From positions 570,501 through 634,500 of the forward strand of contig NC_083381.1 in the NCBI RefSeq assembly GCF_031755915.1: 64,000 nt of DNA, given 5' to 3'. This DNA comes from Ziziphus jujuba (lineage: Eukaryota; Streptophyta; Magnoliopsida; Rosales; Rhamnaceae). A program made the position numbers and the translations under genes. A model generated the notes under the pieces. That model did no database searches and was not told where the DNA came from. It saw nothing but the letters and a program-made list of their open reading frames with translations. This document shows, in pieces, positions 35,103-46,739 of the stretch. Position 1 is the first letter of the stretch. Each line of letters opens with the position of its first letter.

Positions 35103-36617
35103 GTTAGTGAAAATAATACAAAAGTCCTTACCAAAATCACTCCCCCACGTGTTTCACTCAAATAAGGTCTCGACACTCATGTTTGCACACTAGTTTCGGC
35201 TTTTAGCCCTCTTTTAAGCCACACGCTTTTGCCTTTTTCCACTTAAAGAATTAACTCAAAGTTCTAATTAAAACACACTTAAACAGTAATTAGATCACAA
35301 GTATACCTTAATTTAAACTTATCGATAAAACAGCAAGCAAAAATAAGCAAATACCGAGTGGAATGACAATACCTCTTCTCGGCCTAACCAACCAAAACTA
35401 AGGTATCATATTAATGAAATTTTGGAATCAATCAATACTGGTCCAGAATATAAGGAAACAGTAATTCAAGGATAAAATTTAAGAAAAAAATATTCAAGCA
35501 AGGAATAAGACACAATTTGAACAAAAATAAGGAATAGTTGTTGGTTGTTGTTCTTGTAATTCAAGTTCTTGTGGTCGCCTTGACCCTTAATAAATCTATG
35601 ATTAGAAACTTTGGTATATCAAAGATTCCATAGTAGGTGATGGATGTCCTATTGATAAGTCAAACTAAAACACTCATTCACTAATGGTATTTTAGGTGTT
35701 CAAAAAGAACAAAAAGAATTCAATCTCACAAATAATTTTCTATATAAAATGTAAACTACCTTCTCATTGAAAATAAGCCTTTAAATAGGCTTGAATGAGC
35801 AACATAAAACCTTAAACAGCTAGATTAAAAACCGGCCAAGCATAAGCAATTCCTAATATGGCCGAATTTCAACTTCTTTTCCTAATCTAATTTGGATTAA
35901 TTAATTCCTTTATTTTGAATTATGAATTAATTAATTTACAATTGAAATAATAAAATATCAACTTTCCTAAGTTAATTTGTCCAGAAAATAAAACAAATAA
36001 AAATAAAAATAAAATATAGTTTCTTAAAACAAAAAGTCAAACTCTAATTAGGAAACTAGTTGACTACCTGACAATGAAGCTATCTTTGACCAATCTCTAG
36101 CTTGTTAAGGCTCCAAATCATATCCAATATGACTGTAGGATGCCAAATAGGTATTAATATTGACTCCCATATGTTGCCCCTTGATTGGAATAAGTCAAAC
36201 TTGCTTGATCAACAAAAGAAATCAAAGTCAGCACATAAAGTGAGAATTTCGGCCAAACTGAAGTGTTATATGCAAGTTAAATCTAGATGATTTTTCCTCC
36301 GCCTTGACATGATTACATGGCCTCTTCAATTGCATTGGATAAGTGTTGAACCTGTTCCTTGATGCCCAGAGTCCACAGATGCACTAAAATATCTACCCGA
36401 GTCCATATCAACATTCACCACTTGGATGCATAATACGAGCTTCAGATCTTCGAATATTTTCATACCCTTTTAAGACATAATCACTCCTTGGATGAAGCAA
36501 ACCAGAATTTTCTTGAATCTCCTAGCTTGTGCCCTAGTGATTGGCCGTATCTTCATTTGTATAGGATCTCGACGCGAGTGGGTAGTCGGTTGAATGGGTA
36601 CGGGCGAATTATCATCA

Positions 36618-37490
36618 TGATTAATTTATTAACTTGTGAACATGATTAAGCTCACAAAGGGATCATGGAATCATGCCAAGGAAGAATCAAAGCTGTTCAA
36701 ATTCCACATTTGTGCATAAGCCTTCAACTTAGCCGGTTTTGGGTGGTTTTGGCACTGAAACGGTTCTATTTGAATTTCAAGCAAGCTTTGCTTATTCCAA
36801 TCAAGGGCAACATATGGGAACCAATTCTAACCCTATTTGGCATCCTACATGGTATATTGGAGCTGATTTGAAGCCTAAACTAGCTGGTTATTAGTCAAAG
36901 ACAGCTTGTTTGGCAATCTAGTCAACTAATTTCCCAATCTGAAATTTGACTTTATGTTTTACGAAATAGTCTTTTATATTGGTTTTTATTTAATGATTTA
37001 CTGGATAAAGTAATTTAGGAAGGTTGATATTTTATTATTTTGATTTTAAATTAATTAATTCCTATTTCGAAAATAAGGAATTAATTTATCTAAAATTTCG
37101 GCCACTTTCCTAATCATTTTCTATGTTGGCTGAAATTACCTTAGTTGATTTAGGGTTTATTGTTTTGTAACTATAGGCTATTTAAGGGCTTATTTTTCAA
37201 TGGAAGAGAAACTTAGATTATTATTCTAAAATTATTTGTGAGAAGAATTCTCTCTAAAAGTATTTGTGAGAAGAATTCTCTTTGAACACCTAAAACACCG
37301 AATAAAGATTAAGTGTTTTAGTTTGACTATCAATAAGACATCCATCACCTATTGTGGCATCTTCATCATATAACAAGGTTTCTAATCACAAATTAATTAG
37401 GGATCAACATGACCATTAGAATTTGAACTTAATTTTGATCTAAGCTAGTATAATACAGGTTTAGAAGCAAGTCGACCTAGGTTCGTATCA
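36618..37490 (+). mobile_element. Element D 5' LTR, right fragment
   Basis: Resumes after C; the first 40 bases are diverged, then clear from CATGGAATCATGCCAAGG. It contains the ATTAATTCC/GGAATTAAT inverted repeat, a CTATTTAAGGG TATA-like word (about 37169) and ends GGTTCGTATCA. Confidence 0.85.
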
Positions 37491-37492
37491 TT

Positions 37493-37505
37493 TGGTATCA
37501 GAGCC
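37493..37505 (+). promoter_or_regulatory. Primer binding site, element D
   Basis: Perfect TGGTATCAGAGCC, two bases after the LTR. Confidence 0.93.
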
Positions 37506-38646
37506 GAATTTTGTTTAGGTTTGATCTATCCTATTTGCTTTGTTTATTTTTGTGTTAATTTGAAATTTTAACATTATGTTAAGGTTGTTTCCTTTATATT
37601 CATGTTCTACATTAAAAAAAAATTTATAAAAAAAAACAAATTTTCTTCATAGCGGAATTTTATTCCTTAATAGCTGAATTTTGCTTCCTAGTTTATTGGT
37701 TGTTTTGCATATTAGTTCTTAGTAATTCAGTTTATTGTTGATTTTTATTTTCTGTTTTAATCTTAATTAGCTTCATTCATATATTCAGAAAAAAAAAAGG
37801 AGGAGTTTTGAGAACATCTTGCATAAACCTACAATTTTTACAATTTGGTTTTATTGAAAGTTTGGATTAGGTTTCATAAAAGTTTGGCATTCAAATTGCA
37901 ATTTTTGGTGATGATTGTTGCTATTGGAGGTTGTATTGATATTATTCTATGAGTGATTAAAAAAAAAAAAAGAAGAAGAAAAGTCGAAGATATAAAAATA
38001 AAAATAAAAATTGTAAAAAGGCTAGTTTTTGAAAGATTGAAAAATTGAGTTTGTTTGGGTGAAATTTCAATTGAGGATTGTTGGAATTGCTGTTTATTCA
38101 TCCAATAATGGTTTCTAGAAATTATAATGCTGCATGCTAAATTAATTGGATTAAAATTGGTTTAAGGATTTGAGACTTAGACTTAAATTAAGGGAGCTAC
38201 ATCCAACAACTATTTCATACCTTATTTCAATTTGTTGTTCTTGCTAATTGATTGAATCCTTTTCTAAATTTGATCCTTGAATTATTGATCCTTAATATTC
38301 TGATTTATCCCTTGTTAAATCTGAAAAGTTTCTTTGTTAATTTTTCCTTCTTTTTGATTAGAAAAGCCAAGAATTAGGTACTAACAATTCCCTCGGTATT
38401 TGCTCGCTTTTGTTGCTGTTTCATTGATAGGTTAAATTAGAACATACTTGTGATCTAATTGCTATTTTGAATGTATTTTAATAGAACTTTGAGATATTCT
38501 TGTGAACAGAAAAAGGCAAGAGCATGTGAGCTTAAAAGAGGGTCAAAAGCCAAAACTAATGTGCAAACACAAGTGTTAAGACCTTATTTAAGTGATACAC
38601 ATGAGGGAGTGAATTTAGTGAGGATTCTTGCATTATTTATACTAAC
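37506..38646 (+). other. Untranslated leader of element D
   Basis: About 1.14 kb, AT-rich, poly-A tracts (37615-37640, 37960-37975), no coding. It ends in the conserved pre-gag block AGAGCATGTGAGCTTAAAAG...GAGGGAGTGAATT. Confidence 0.75.
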
Positions 38647-38715
38647 ATGATAGATTTAAGAGTAAGAAGAGGAGATGACTCTTTAAGAAACATTGAAGAC
38701 AAATTCATGGGATTC
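38647..38715 (+). pseudogene. gag: gag N-terminus, element D (first part)
   Basis: MIDLRVRRGDDSLR..EDKFMGF, then broken by element E exactly where GF joins KGES at 46745. Joining the two flanks restores the family gag order. Confidence 0.85.
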
Positions 38716-39051
38716 TTATGCGAATACTCCTAAACCTGCATAACCCTCAACCCGCTGAGGTGCTGACCCGATACGGATGAAGACCGAGCCAATCACTAGA
38801 GCTCACACTAAGAGGTTTAAGGATAACCTTGCTCCCTTTATACAGGGAGTAATCCATTCTTAAAAGGGCTTGTCCATACCTGAATATACAAGGCCTGTTT
38901 TAAGCATACAAGTGGTGGACGCCGTTATGGACCCAGGTAGCTGTTTTGGTGCAAATATGGACTCCGAGCAACAAGAAATGGTTCCAACACTTCATGTATT
39001 CAATGAATATCTCTATGATGTCATAGAATCAAGAAAAGGCAGCAGCTAAAG
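38716..39051 (+). mobile_element. Element E outer 5' LTR, first 336 bases only
   Basis: Shares its unusual start TTATGCGAAT and the tail TCATAGAATCAAG.AAAGG.AGCAGCTAAAG with E's 3' LTR at 45622, so the two are an LTR pair. At TAAAG it stops and a second, different LTR begins. Confidence 0.8.
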
Positions 39052-40174
39052 TGATGAGAATCCACCCGAGCCCGCACAACTGACAACTGGGGTGCTGACT
39101 AGATACGGATAAAGACTGTGCCGATCACTAGGGCTCAAGCTAAGAGATTTAAGGAAAACCTGGCTACTTTTATTTAGGGAGTAATTAATTCTCAAAGGGG
39201 CTTGTCCATACCCGAAGATACAAGACCCATTTTAAGCATCCATGTGGTGAAATCTGATATGGACCTGGATAGCTGTTTTCATGCAAATATGGACTCCGGG
39301 CAGCAAGAAATGGTTCCAACACTTCATGTGTTCAATGGATAACATTAAGAGGTCATGGAATCAAGCCAAGGCAGCCTCAAAGGCTAACAAAAAGGGGCTA
39401 TGTACATAAGGGAGAAAGATGGCTGGTTTTGCTGTATTGCTTGCTGGCTTTACTATATTTTGCTGAGTTAACATTTTCTCTTTGATCCAAGCAAGGGAAA
39501 CGTGTGGGACTCCATGAAAATCGTATTTGGCATCCTACAAAGAATATGAAGCTGATTTGGAGCTTAAATTGGTCAAAGAAAGCGTAGTCAAAAAGATAGT
39601 ATTTTAGTTTCCTAATTTGATTTTGACTTTTTTGTTTGTTGTAGGAAATTAGTCTTTTATTTGGTTTCTATTTATTTCTTTTCTAGACAAATCAACTTAG
39701 GAAATTTAATATTTTATTATTTTCATTGTAAATTAATTAATTCCAAATTCAAAATAAAGGAACTAATTAATCAAAATTATATTAGGAAAGGAGAGAGAAA
39801 ATTCGGCCACATTAGGAAACAACAAGCATGGCCGATTTTTGCTTTATTTTTTAGGTTTTATTGCTTTGTTAATTTTACCTATTTAAGGGTTATTTTTCAA
39901 TGAGAATGGTAGGTTGAATTTTTTTACAGAAAATTAATTGTGAGATTGAATTTCTCTTTGTTCTCTTTGGACACCTAAAACATCATTAGTGAATGAGTGT
40001 TTTAGTTTGACTTATAAATAGGACATCCATCACCTATTGTGGTGTCTTCATTATACCAAGGTTTCTAATCATAGCTTGGTTAGGGGTTGAGGTCAATCCA
40101 TTAGAATCTGAACTTACTTGAGATTCGGCTAATATAATATGGGTTTAGGCACGTGTCGACCTAGGTTCGTATCA
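39052..40174 (+). mobile_element. Complete family 1 LTR adjoining the interior of E
   Basis: 1,123 bp, TGATGAGAATCC to GGTTCGTATCA, followed by a perfect PBS. It differs more from E's 3' LTR than the outer fragment does. It has a TATA-like CTATTTAAGGG (39879-39889). Confidence 0.88.
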
Positions 40175-40176
40175 TT

Positions 40177-40189
40177 TGGTATCAGAGCC
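40177..40189 (+). promoter_or_regulatory. Primer binding site, element E
   Basis: Perfect TGGTATCAGAGCC. Confidence 0.93.
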
Positions 40190-41279
40190 GAATTTTATTC
40201 AGGTTTGATCTATCTTATGTGCTTTATTTTGTTTTGTGTTAATCTGCAATTTTAGCATTAGGTTAAAGTTAAAAAAAAAAAAAAAACTCATTACTAGTTA
40301 AATTAGGTTGTCCTTGTTTTACCGTATTTTTATTTCCTAGTTCGTTGGTTGATTTCCTCTTTGTTCTTAGTAATTTAGTTTGTTGTAATTTTTATTTGCT
40401 ATTTTTGATCTTAATTATTTGCATTCAAATTTCGAAGAAAAAAAAAAAAAAGAGGTGCATTTGCTGCAACAAAACAAAAACACAAAAAAAAAAAAATTAC
40501 AAATTTGTATTTTTATTGTTGGTGGTCACAGGTTTCATGGAATTTTTGTGTTGGATTTGAAATTTTATTGTTTATTCTTGCTGCTGAAGTTGATTTCATA
40601 TCTGTGAGTTAAAAAAAGAAGAAGCCAAATATAAAAAAAAAAAATCGGTTTGTTGAAAGTTGGAAGTTTAATTTGTTTGATGGAAATTTGTTGGAGTTGC
40701 TGAGTTGTTGTGTATTTATTCATTATTTGGAGTTGCTGGAACTTTATTTGCTGCTGGAAATTTGTATTTGTGAGTACTAAAATTATTTGGATTAAAATTA
40801 GTTAAAGGATTTGATACAAAAGCTTGAATTACAAAGAACAACAACCAACAACTATCTTATATTTTTGTTCAATTTGATTCTTGTTCGTGTTTGAATTTCT
40901 TTCTCTAAATTTTATCCTTGAATTCATAATTTCTTACCATCTGGTCCAGTTCTTATTGATTCCAAAATTTCCTTTGTTAAATTGGCTTATTTTTGCTTAG
41001 AAAAGTAGAGAAATGAGGTGTTTAAAAATTCACTCGGTATTGCTTGCTTTTTGCTACTGTTTTGTTAATAAGTTTAATTAAAACATACTTGTGATCTAAT
41101 TACTGTTTAGTGGGTGTTTTAATTAGAACTTTGAGATAATTCTTTAAGTGGAAAAAGGTAAGAGCGTTTGAGCTTAAAAGAGGATAAAAGCCAAAACTAG
41201 TGTGCAAACACGAGTGTCGAGATGTTTATTGAGTGAATTTGGTGAGGTCCTATTTTATTTTTGTGTTATTCATACTAAA
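40190..41279 (+). other. Untranslated leader of element E
   Basis: About 1.09 kb with poly-A runs at 40270-40285, 40436-40451 and 40482-40496. Same closing block as the other leaders; no coding. Confidence 0.75.
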
Positions 41280-42428
41280 ATGGCAGATTCAGAGGAGATC
41301 CACCATTGAGAATTAATGAAGAAGAATCCGTAGGATTCAAAGGATATTCCCGAGCTACAGTGAGTGGAGATGAGCACACAGACATGAGGGCCGTCTTGGA
41401 GCAATTACAGCGGATGAGTGATCAATTTGATCACATAAATCAAAGGATGGACAGGTTAGGAACTTCACAAGGAGTGCCGAATACAAGGTTTGAAGCTTAT
41501 GGAGGCTGAGGTCAAGGTCGAGGAGGCCGAGGGCGACTTAGAGAAGAATTCGGGGAAGGCAATTTTGGAGATGATGTTGATGAGGGGTTTGATGAAATTT
41601 TTGAACCTCAAGGAAGGCCAATCTATGGGAGACCAGCAAGGAATGAGGATGATGATCTTCGGAATATTAAGGTCAACATACCGCCTTTCATGGGAAAATG
41701 TGACCTAGAGGCTTACTTGGAATGGGAGGAGCGTATGGAGATGATCTTTGATTGCCACAACTATTCAGAAGCTAAGAAAGTTAAGTTGGTAGCAACGGAA
41801 TTTGGACATTATGCACTCCAATGGTGGACTAATGAGAAAAATACCTGAAGAAGAGTAGGTGATGAATTGATTGCTACTTGGCGACAAATGAAAGGAGCCA
41901 TAAGGAAGCGATTTGTACCAACTCACTACCATAGGTTGCTACACCAAAGGTTACAATCATTATCACAAGGTAATAGGTTCGTGGAGGATTACAAAGAGAT
42001 GGAGATGCTCATGATGAGATTAAGCATGAATGAAGAAAGATAAGCAACCATGGCAAGGTTTCTTGGTGGATTGAATCGAAGATAGCAAATCAACTAGAAT
42101 TGCAACAATATGTAGAATTAAAGGAGATGTTGCACATGGCTATTAAACTTGAGTATCAATTCAAGAGGAAGGGTGTAAGCTCATGATTTGGAGGTGTTTC
42201 CAACAGTGGAAGATCAAATCCAAGTGGCTGGAGAAACAATCCAATCTATGAAAACAAGTTAAAACCAAAAGTTCAAATCGGCCAACGAGAGAAGCTAGAA
42301 CCGAATCTATCCAAGCACAAAAGAATGAAGGTAAATCTAATCCTAAACCATCAAGATCTAGAGAAATTGTTTGTTTTAAATGCCAGGGACAAGGTCACAT
42401 AGCCAGCTAATGCCTGAATAGAAGAATC
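41280..42428 (+). pseudogene. gag: gag pseudogene, element E
   Basis: Starts MADS, shifts frame at once, then LRINEEESVGFKGYSRAT, QLQRMSDQFDHINQRMDRL, capsid core WEERMEMIF.CHNYSEAKKVKL, ALQWWTNE, DYKEMEMLMMRLSMNEE, and an R/K-rich nucleocapsid. The knuckle (42372-42413) reads CFKCQGQGHIAS-stop-C, where a CAA Gln codon has become TAA. Other stops include CGA to TGA after NEKNT and TGG to TGA near 42186. Confidence 0.85.
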
Positions 42429-43396
42429 ATGGTGTTAAAGGGTAATGGTGAGCTAGAATCAGAAGGCAAGGAAAGTGGAGATGAAGCCGAGCAAGAAGAT
42501 GAAAACTTTGAGGATGAATCCGAGACCCTACATGCACCCAATACTAAATTAAATTTGGTTTCTAAGAGAGTGCTGGCTGTACACAAGGATAAGGATCAAG
42601 TTCAAAGGGAAAATATCTTCCACACCCAATGTGAAATCCAAGGTAAAATTTGCAGTATGATAATTGATAGTGGAAGTTGTACAAATGTAATTAGTAACAT
42701 TGTGGTTGATGCATTAGGTTTAGCAACAATTAAACATCCTGAAGCTTATAGATTACAATGGCTTAATGACAGCGGTGAGATAAAAGTGAATAAACAAGTC
42801 AAGGTAAAATTTAGCATAGATAAATATGTGGATGTTGTTTTGTGTGATGTTGTGCCTATGCATGCCAGATATGTTCTATTAGGTAGACCATGGCAATTTG
42901 ATAAAGATGTTATTCATTATGGTCGAGAAAATTCTATTGCTTTTAATTTTAATGGAAAGAAGGTTAAGTTGGAACCATTGACTCCTAAAGAGGTATTTAG
43001 AGACCAACTTTAAATACAATAAAGGAGAGAAACCAAAAAGCTCAAAGAGAAAGCTAGTATGACACCTACAGCTTTACCATCCATCCAAGAAGGTAAGTTT
43101 GGGCTTGCTGTTCAAGGTAAGAATACAAAGACTCAAATTGAGTGGAAAAACCATGAAAAGGCTGAGGGTGTGAAGAAGGCTGAACAAGCCGAAAGTGAAG
43201 GCCAAACCGAGAGGAAGAAAGAAAAAGAAAGAAAAAGGAGGAAAATAAAAATTTTTATATTAGTCTTGGTGATGTAAATAAAGCTATTTTAACTAAGAAA
43301 CCATTGCTAGTTATGATTTTTAAAGAAGCTTATTTAAATAATCAAGATACCCTTGAAGAACTTGAATTGCCAAATTCAATTTTTTATTTTTTGCAA
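42429..43396 (+). pseudogene. Retropepsin-like protease and linker, element E
   Basis: The frame 42429-43013 (194 codons) is intact. Acidic spacer, then MIIDSGSCTNVIS with the catalytic DSGS at 42666-42677, [44 protein letters not shown] and HYGRENS. It ends with a TAA where other copies read CAA or CAG (RDQLQMQQ). The charged Lys/Glu linker continues to 43396. This is the best-preserved protease with its full substrate-side sequence in the window, yet it lies within a dead polyprotein. Confidence 0.88.
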
Positions 43397-44240
43397 GATT
43401 TTGAAGATGTCTTTCCGGAGGAAATTCCTAATGGTTTACCACCCATTCGAGGGTTAGAATATCAAATTGATTTTATGCCTAGAGTTGGGATTCCAAATAG
43501 ACCCGCATATAGAAGCAATCCCGAAGAAACAAAGGAGCTATAAAGACAAGTAAGTGAATTACTTGATAAAGGTTACATTAGTGAGAGTATGAGTCCATGT
43601 GCTATTCCTATTTTGTTAGTGCCTAAAAGAGATGGTTCATGGCATATGTGTGTTGATTGTAGGGCTATAATTAATATCACCATTAAATATAGACATCCAA
43701 TCCCTAGATTAGATGATATGCTTGATGAATTGCATGGTGTTTGCATGTTTTCTAAAGTTGATCATAGGAGTGGATACCATTAAATGAGGATGAAAGAAGG
43801 TGATGAATGGAATACTGCATTTAAGACTAAATATGGGTTGTATGAATGGTTAGTCATGCCTTTTGGTTTAACTAATGCACCTAGTACTTTCAAGAGGCTT
43901 ATGAATCATGTTATGCATCCATTTATTTGTAAATTTGTGGTTGTGTATTTTGATGATATTTTAGTGTATAGCTAAAATCTTGATGAACATGTAAAACATC
44001 TTAGGCAAGTTTTAAGTACTCTTAGGAAGGAAAGGTTGTTTGCTAATTTGAAAAAGTGTTATTTTTGCAAAAGTGAACTTGTTTTCCTAGGATTTGTAGT
44101 AAGTGCTGCAGGTATAAAAGTTGATTAATCTAAGGTGCAAGCAATCCAAGAGTGGCTGAAATCTACCTCCATTACCCAAGTGAGGAACTTTCATGGTTTG
44201 GCTAGTTTTTACCGAAAATTTGTCAAGAATTTTAGCACAT
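43397..44240 (+). pseudogene. pol: Reverse transcriptase domain, element E
   Basis: Ty3/gypsy RT in order: [37 protein letters not shown], [21 protein letters not shown] equivalent, [54 protein letters not shown] and the catalytic YFDD (43946-43957). Thumb region: ERLFANLKKCYFCKSELVFL and RNFHGLASFYRKF. Stops at 43541, 43782, 43973 and 44126 all replace CAA Gln codons by TAA. One base is lost near 44238 (ISTLQ/STIA region). Confidence 0.9.
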
Positions 44241-44700
44241 TGCAGTGCCTTTGACTAAAGTTGTGGAGAAGAATGTTGGCGTTAAATGGGGGGAAGCACA
44301 AGATAAATCTTTTAATTTGTTGAAAGAAAAATTATCTAATGCACCTTTACTAGTTTTGCCTAATTTTGATAAAATTTTTGAAATTGAATGTGCTGCTTCG
44401 GGTGTAGGTATTGGAGCTGTCTTAATGCAAGAAAAAAAACCCATAGCCTACTTTAGTGAGAAATTAAATGGAGCTGCACTAAATTACCCGACTTATGACA
44501 AAGAGATGTATGCTTTGGTGAGAGCTTTGGAAACATGGCAGCATTACTCATGCCAAAAGAATTTGTGATTCATATGGATTATGAATCTTTGAAGCATGTT
44601 AAAGGCCAAGGGAAGCTTAACCGAAGGCATGCTAAGTGGATTGAGTTCATTGAAACATTTCCTTATGTCATTCGCTACAAAAAAGGTAACGCATTATCTC
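44241..44700 (+). pseudogene. pol: RNase H domain, element E
   Basis: Removes the RNA strand during reverse transcription. Frame 44245-44568: [74 protein letters not shown], then a shift (one lost base near 44552) to [20 protein letters not shown] and [16 protein letters not shown]. The first catalytic Asp expected in the DASG motif is Ala (GCT), while element D still has Asp there. Confidence 0.85.
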
Positions 44701-45607
44701 TAAGGAATATTATTGTTTTCTACCTTAGATGCTAGGTTGCTTGAATTTAAACAATTAAAAGAACTTTATAAGCATGGTAGTGACTTTGGAGAAATATTTA
44801 GGACCTATTTAAAACATGGTTTTAATAAATTTTACATCTTTGAGGGGTATTTGTGTTGGGACAACAAACTTTGTGTGCTTAATTGTAGCATTAGGGAATT
44901 GTTAGTGAGGGAGGTCATGGTAGTGGTTTAATGGGTCATTTAGGTGTTTTAAAGACTTATTCTTGCTGCAGGAACATTTTTATTGGCCTAACATGAGGAA
45001 TGATGTAGAGAAAATATGTGAAAGATGCTTGAAATGCTGAAAAGCCAAATCTAAGTTGAAACCGCATGGTTTGTACCTCCCATTACCTTTCCTTGAGTGG
45101 ATTTGTCTATGGATTTTATTCCTGCTTTACCTAGGTCAAGGACAAATAAGGATTCAATATTTGTTGTTGTGTATAAATTTTTTAATATGGCACATTTTAT
45201 CACATGTAATAAAATTGATAATGCATCTAATGTTGCTAACTTGTTCTTTATGGAAATTGTAAGATTGCATGGTAGGCCTAAAACAATTGTTTCGGATAGG
45301 GATGCTAAGTTCTTAAACTATTTTTGGAAAAATTTGTGGGCTAATTTAGGAATTAAACTTTTATTTTTAACTACTTTTCATCCACAAACTGATGGACAAA
45401 CTGAAGTAACAAATAAGACTTTATCTACATTGTTACGGGCTTTAATTAGTAGAAATCTAAGAACATGGGAAGAATGTTTGTCACATGTTGAATTTGCTTA
45501 TAATAAGTCTTTGCATTCAGCCACTAAATATACATCATTTGAGATTGTTTATGGTTTTAATCCTTTTGCTACAGGTGATGGTTTTAATTTGAGAGCCAAT
45601 CCTTTTC
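44701..45607 (+). pseudogene. pol: Integrase, element E (core kept, C-terminal domain deleted)
   Basis: The N-terminal zinc-binding region is decayed; ICERCLKC is present as MCERCLKC-like coding near 45020-45040 with a TGA after it. The catalytic core is open from 45097 to 45672. Numbering from the Met at 45097, the triad is D6 (SMDFIP), D67 (VSDRDAKF) and E103 (DGQTEVTN), an exact D,D-35-E spacing. After VYGFNPF it jumps straight to [17 protein letters not shown], losing the [13 protein letters not shown]-terminal domain through the shared CCTTTTG.CT word. The frame enters the 3' LTR and ends at 45672. Confidence 0.88.
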
Positions 45608-45621
45608 AAGAGGAGGGGGAA
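45608..45621 (+). promoter_or_regulatory. Polypurine tract, element E
   Basis: AAGAGGAGGGGGAA directly before the 3' LTR. Confidence 0.88.
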
Positions 45622-46739
45622 TTATGCGAATCCACCCAAACTCACACAACTGACAACCCGCTAGGGTGCTAACCCGATACGAATGAAGACCCAGCCAATC
45701 ACTATGGATCAAGCTAAGAGGTTTAAGGACAACCTTACTGCCTTTATATAGGGAGTAATTCATTCTCAAAAGGGCTTGTCCATACCCAAAGATACAAGTC
45801 CTGTTTTAAGCATACAAGTGACGGAAGCCATTATGAACCTGGGTAGCTGTTTTAGTGCAAATATGGACTCCAAGCAGCAAGAAATGGTTCCAACACTTCA
45901 TGGATTCAATGAATATCTCTAAGAGGTCATAGAATCAAGATAAGGTAGCAGCTAAAGCATCCAAACAGGTGGTGTGCGCATAGAAGGGAGTTTGGCCGGT
46001 TTTACTATATTTTGTTGCTGGCTTTACTATATTTTGCTAAGTTGGCATTTTCTCTTTCATCCAAGCAAGGGCAACGTGTGGGACTCAATGATAATCCTAT
46101 TTGGCATTCTACAAGGCATATGGCAGTTGATTTGGAGCTTAAATGGATCAAAGATTGGTAAAAGACAGCTTAGTCACAAAGATAGTTATTCAGTTTCCTA
46201 ATTTAATTTCTACTTTTTGTTTTAGGAAATTAGTCTTTTATTTGGTTTTTATTTATTTATTTACTGGACAAATCAACTAAGGAAATTTAATATTTTATTA
46301 TTTTCAGTTGTAAATTAATTAATTCCTAATTTAAAATAAGGGAATTAATTAATCTAAAATAGTTTAGGAAAGCATTGAAATTTCGGCCAAGTTTGTTTCC
46401 TAATCCTTTGTAGCTGAAATTTACCCGAGTCTTTTAGGGTTTTTTTTTTTTTTGGGTGAATTGAACCTATTTAAGGGTTATTTTTCAATGACAATGTAGC
46501 TTGGATATTTTACAAAAAATTAATTTTGAGATTGAATTTCTCTTTGTTCTCTTTGAACACCTAAAACACTATTAGTGAATGAGTGTTTTAGTTTTATTTA
46601 TCAATAGGACATTCATCACCTATTGTGGCATCTTCGACCAAGGATTCTAATCACAGGTTGGTTAGGGTTGAGATCAATCCATTCAGATTTGGACTAATAT
46701 AATATGGGTTTAAGCCCGTGTTAACCTAGGTTCGTATCA
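45622..46739 (+). mobile_element. Element E 3' LTR
   Basis: 1,118 bp, TTATGCGAATCC to GGTTCGTATCA. The pol-tail frame is broken early here. It has the usual inverted repeat, the ACCTATTTAAGGG TATA-like word (about 46466) and the CTAAAACAC...GTGTTTTAG stem. Confidence 0.9.

Larger units (their letters stand above)
33894..36617 (-). mobile_element. Family 1 element C with a collapsed interior
   Basis: Minus strand: 3' LTR 33894 to about 35014 (its first bases lost at the gag junction), a gag start (to 35102), a leader fragment (35103-35560), then 5' LTR from about 35561 to 36617, missing its PBS-proximal end and the PBS. Flanks GGATT (33889-33893) and TGATT (36618-36622) fit a 5-bp target duplication with one change. 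The leader/LTR junction falls in a shared ATTCAAGTT word, a microhomology deletion. Confidence 0.8.
38716..46739 (+). mobile_element. Family 1 element E, full gene order, inserted in gag of D
   Basis: Outer ends TTATGCGAATAC (38716) and GGTTCGTATCA (46739). Flanks GATTC (38711-38715) and TATTC (46740-46744) fit a 5-bp target duplication with one change, and D's gag is colinear across it. The left side holds a 336-bp partial LTR followed by a complete LTR. The interior has PBS, leader, gag, protease, RT, RNase H and integrase core; the integrase C-terminus is deleted. Confidence 0.87.
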
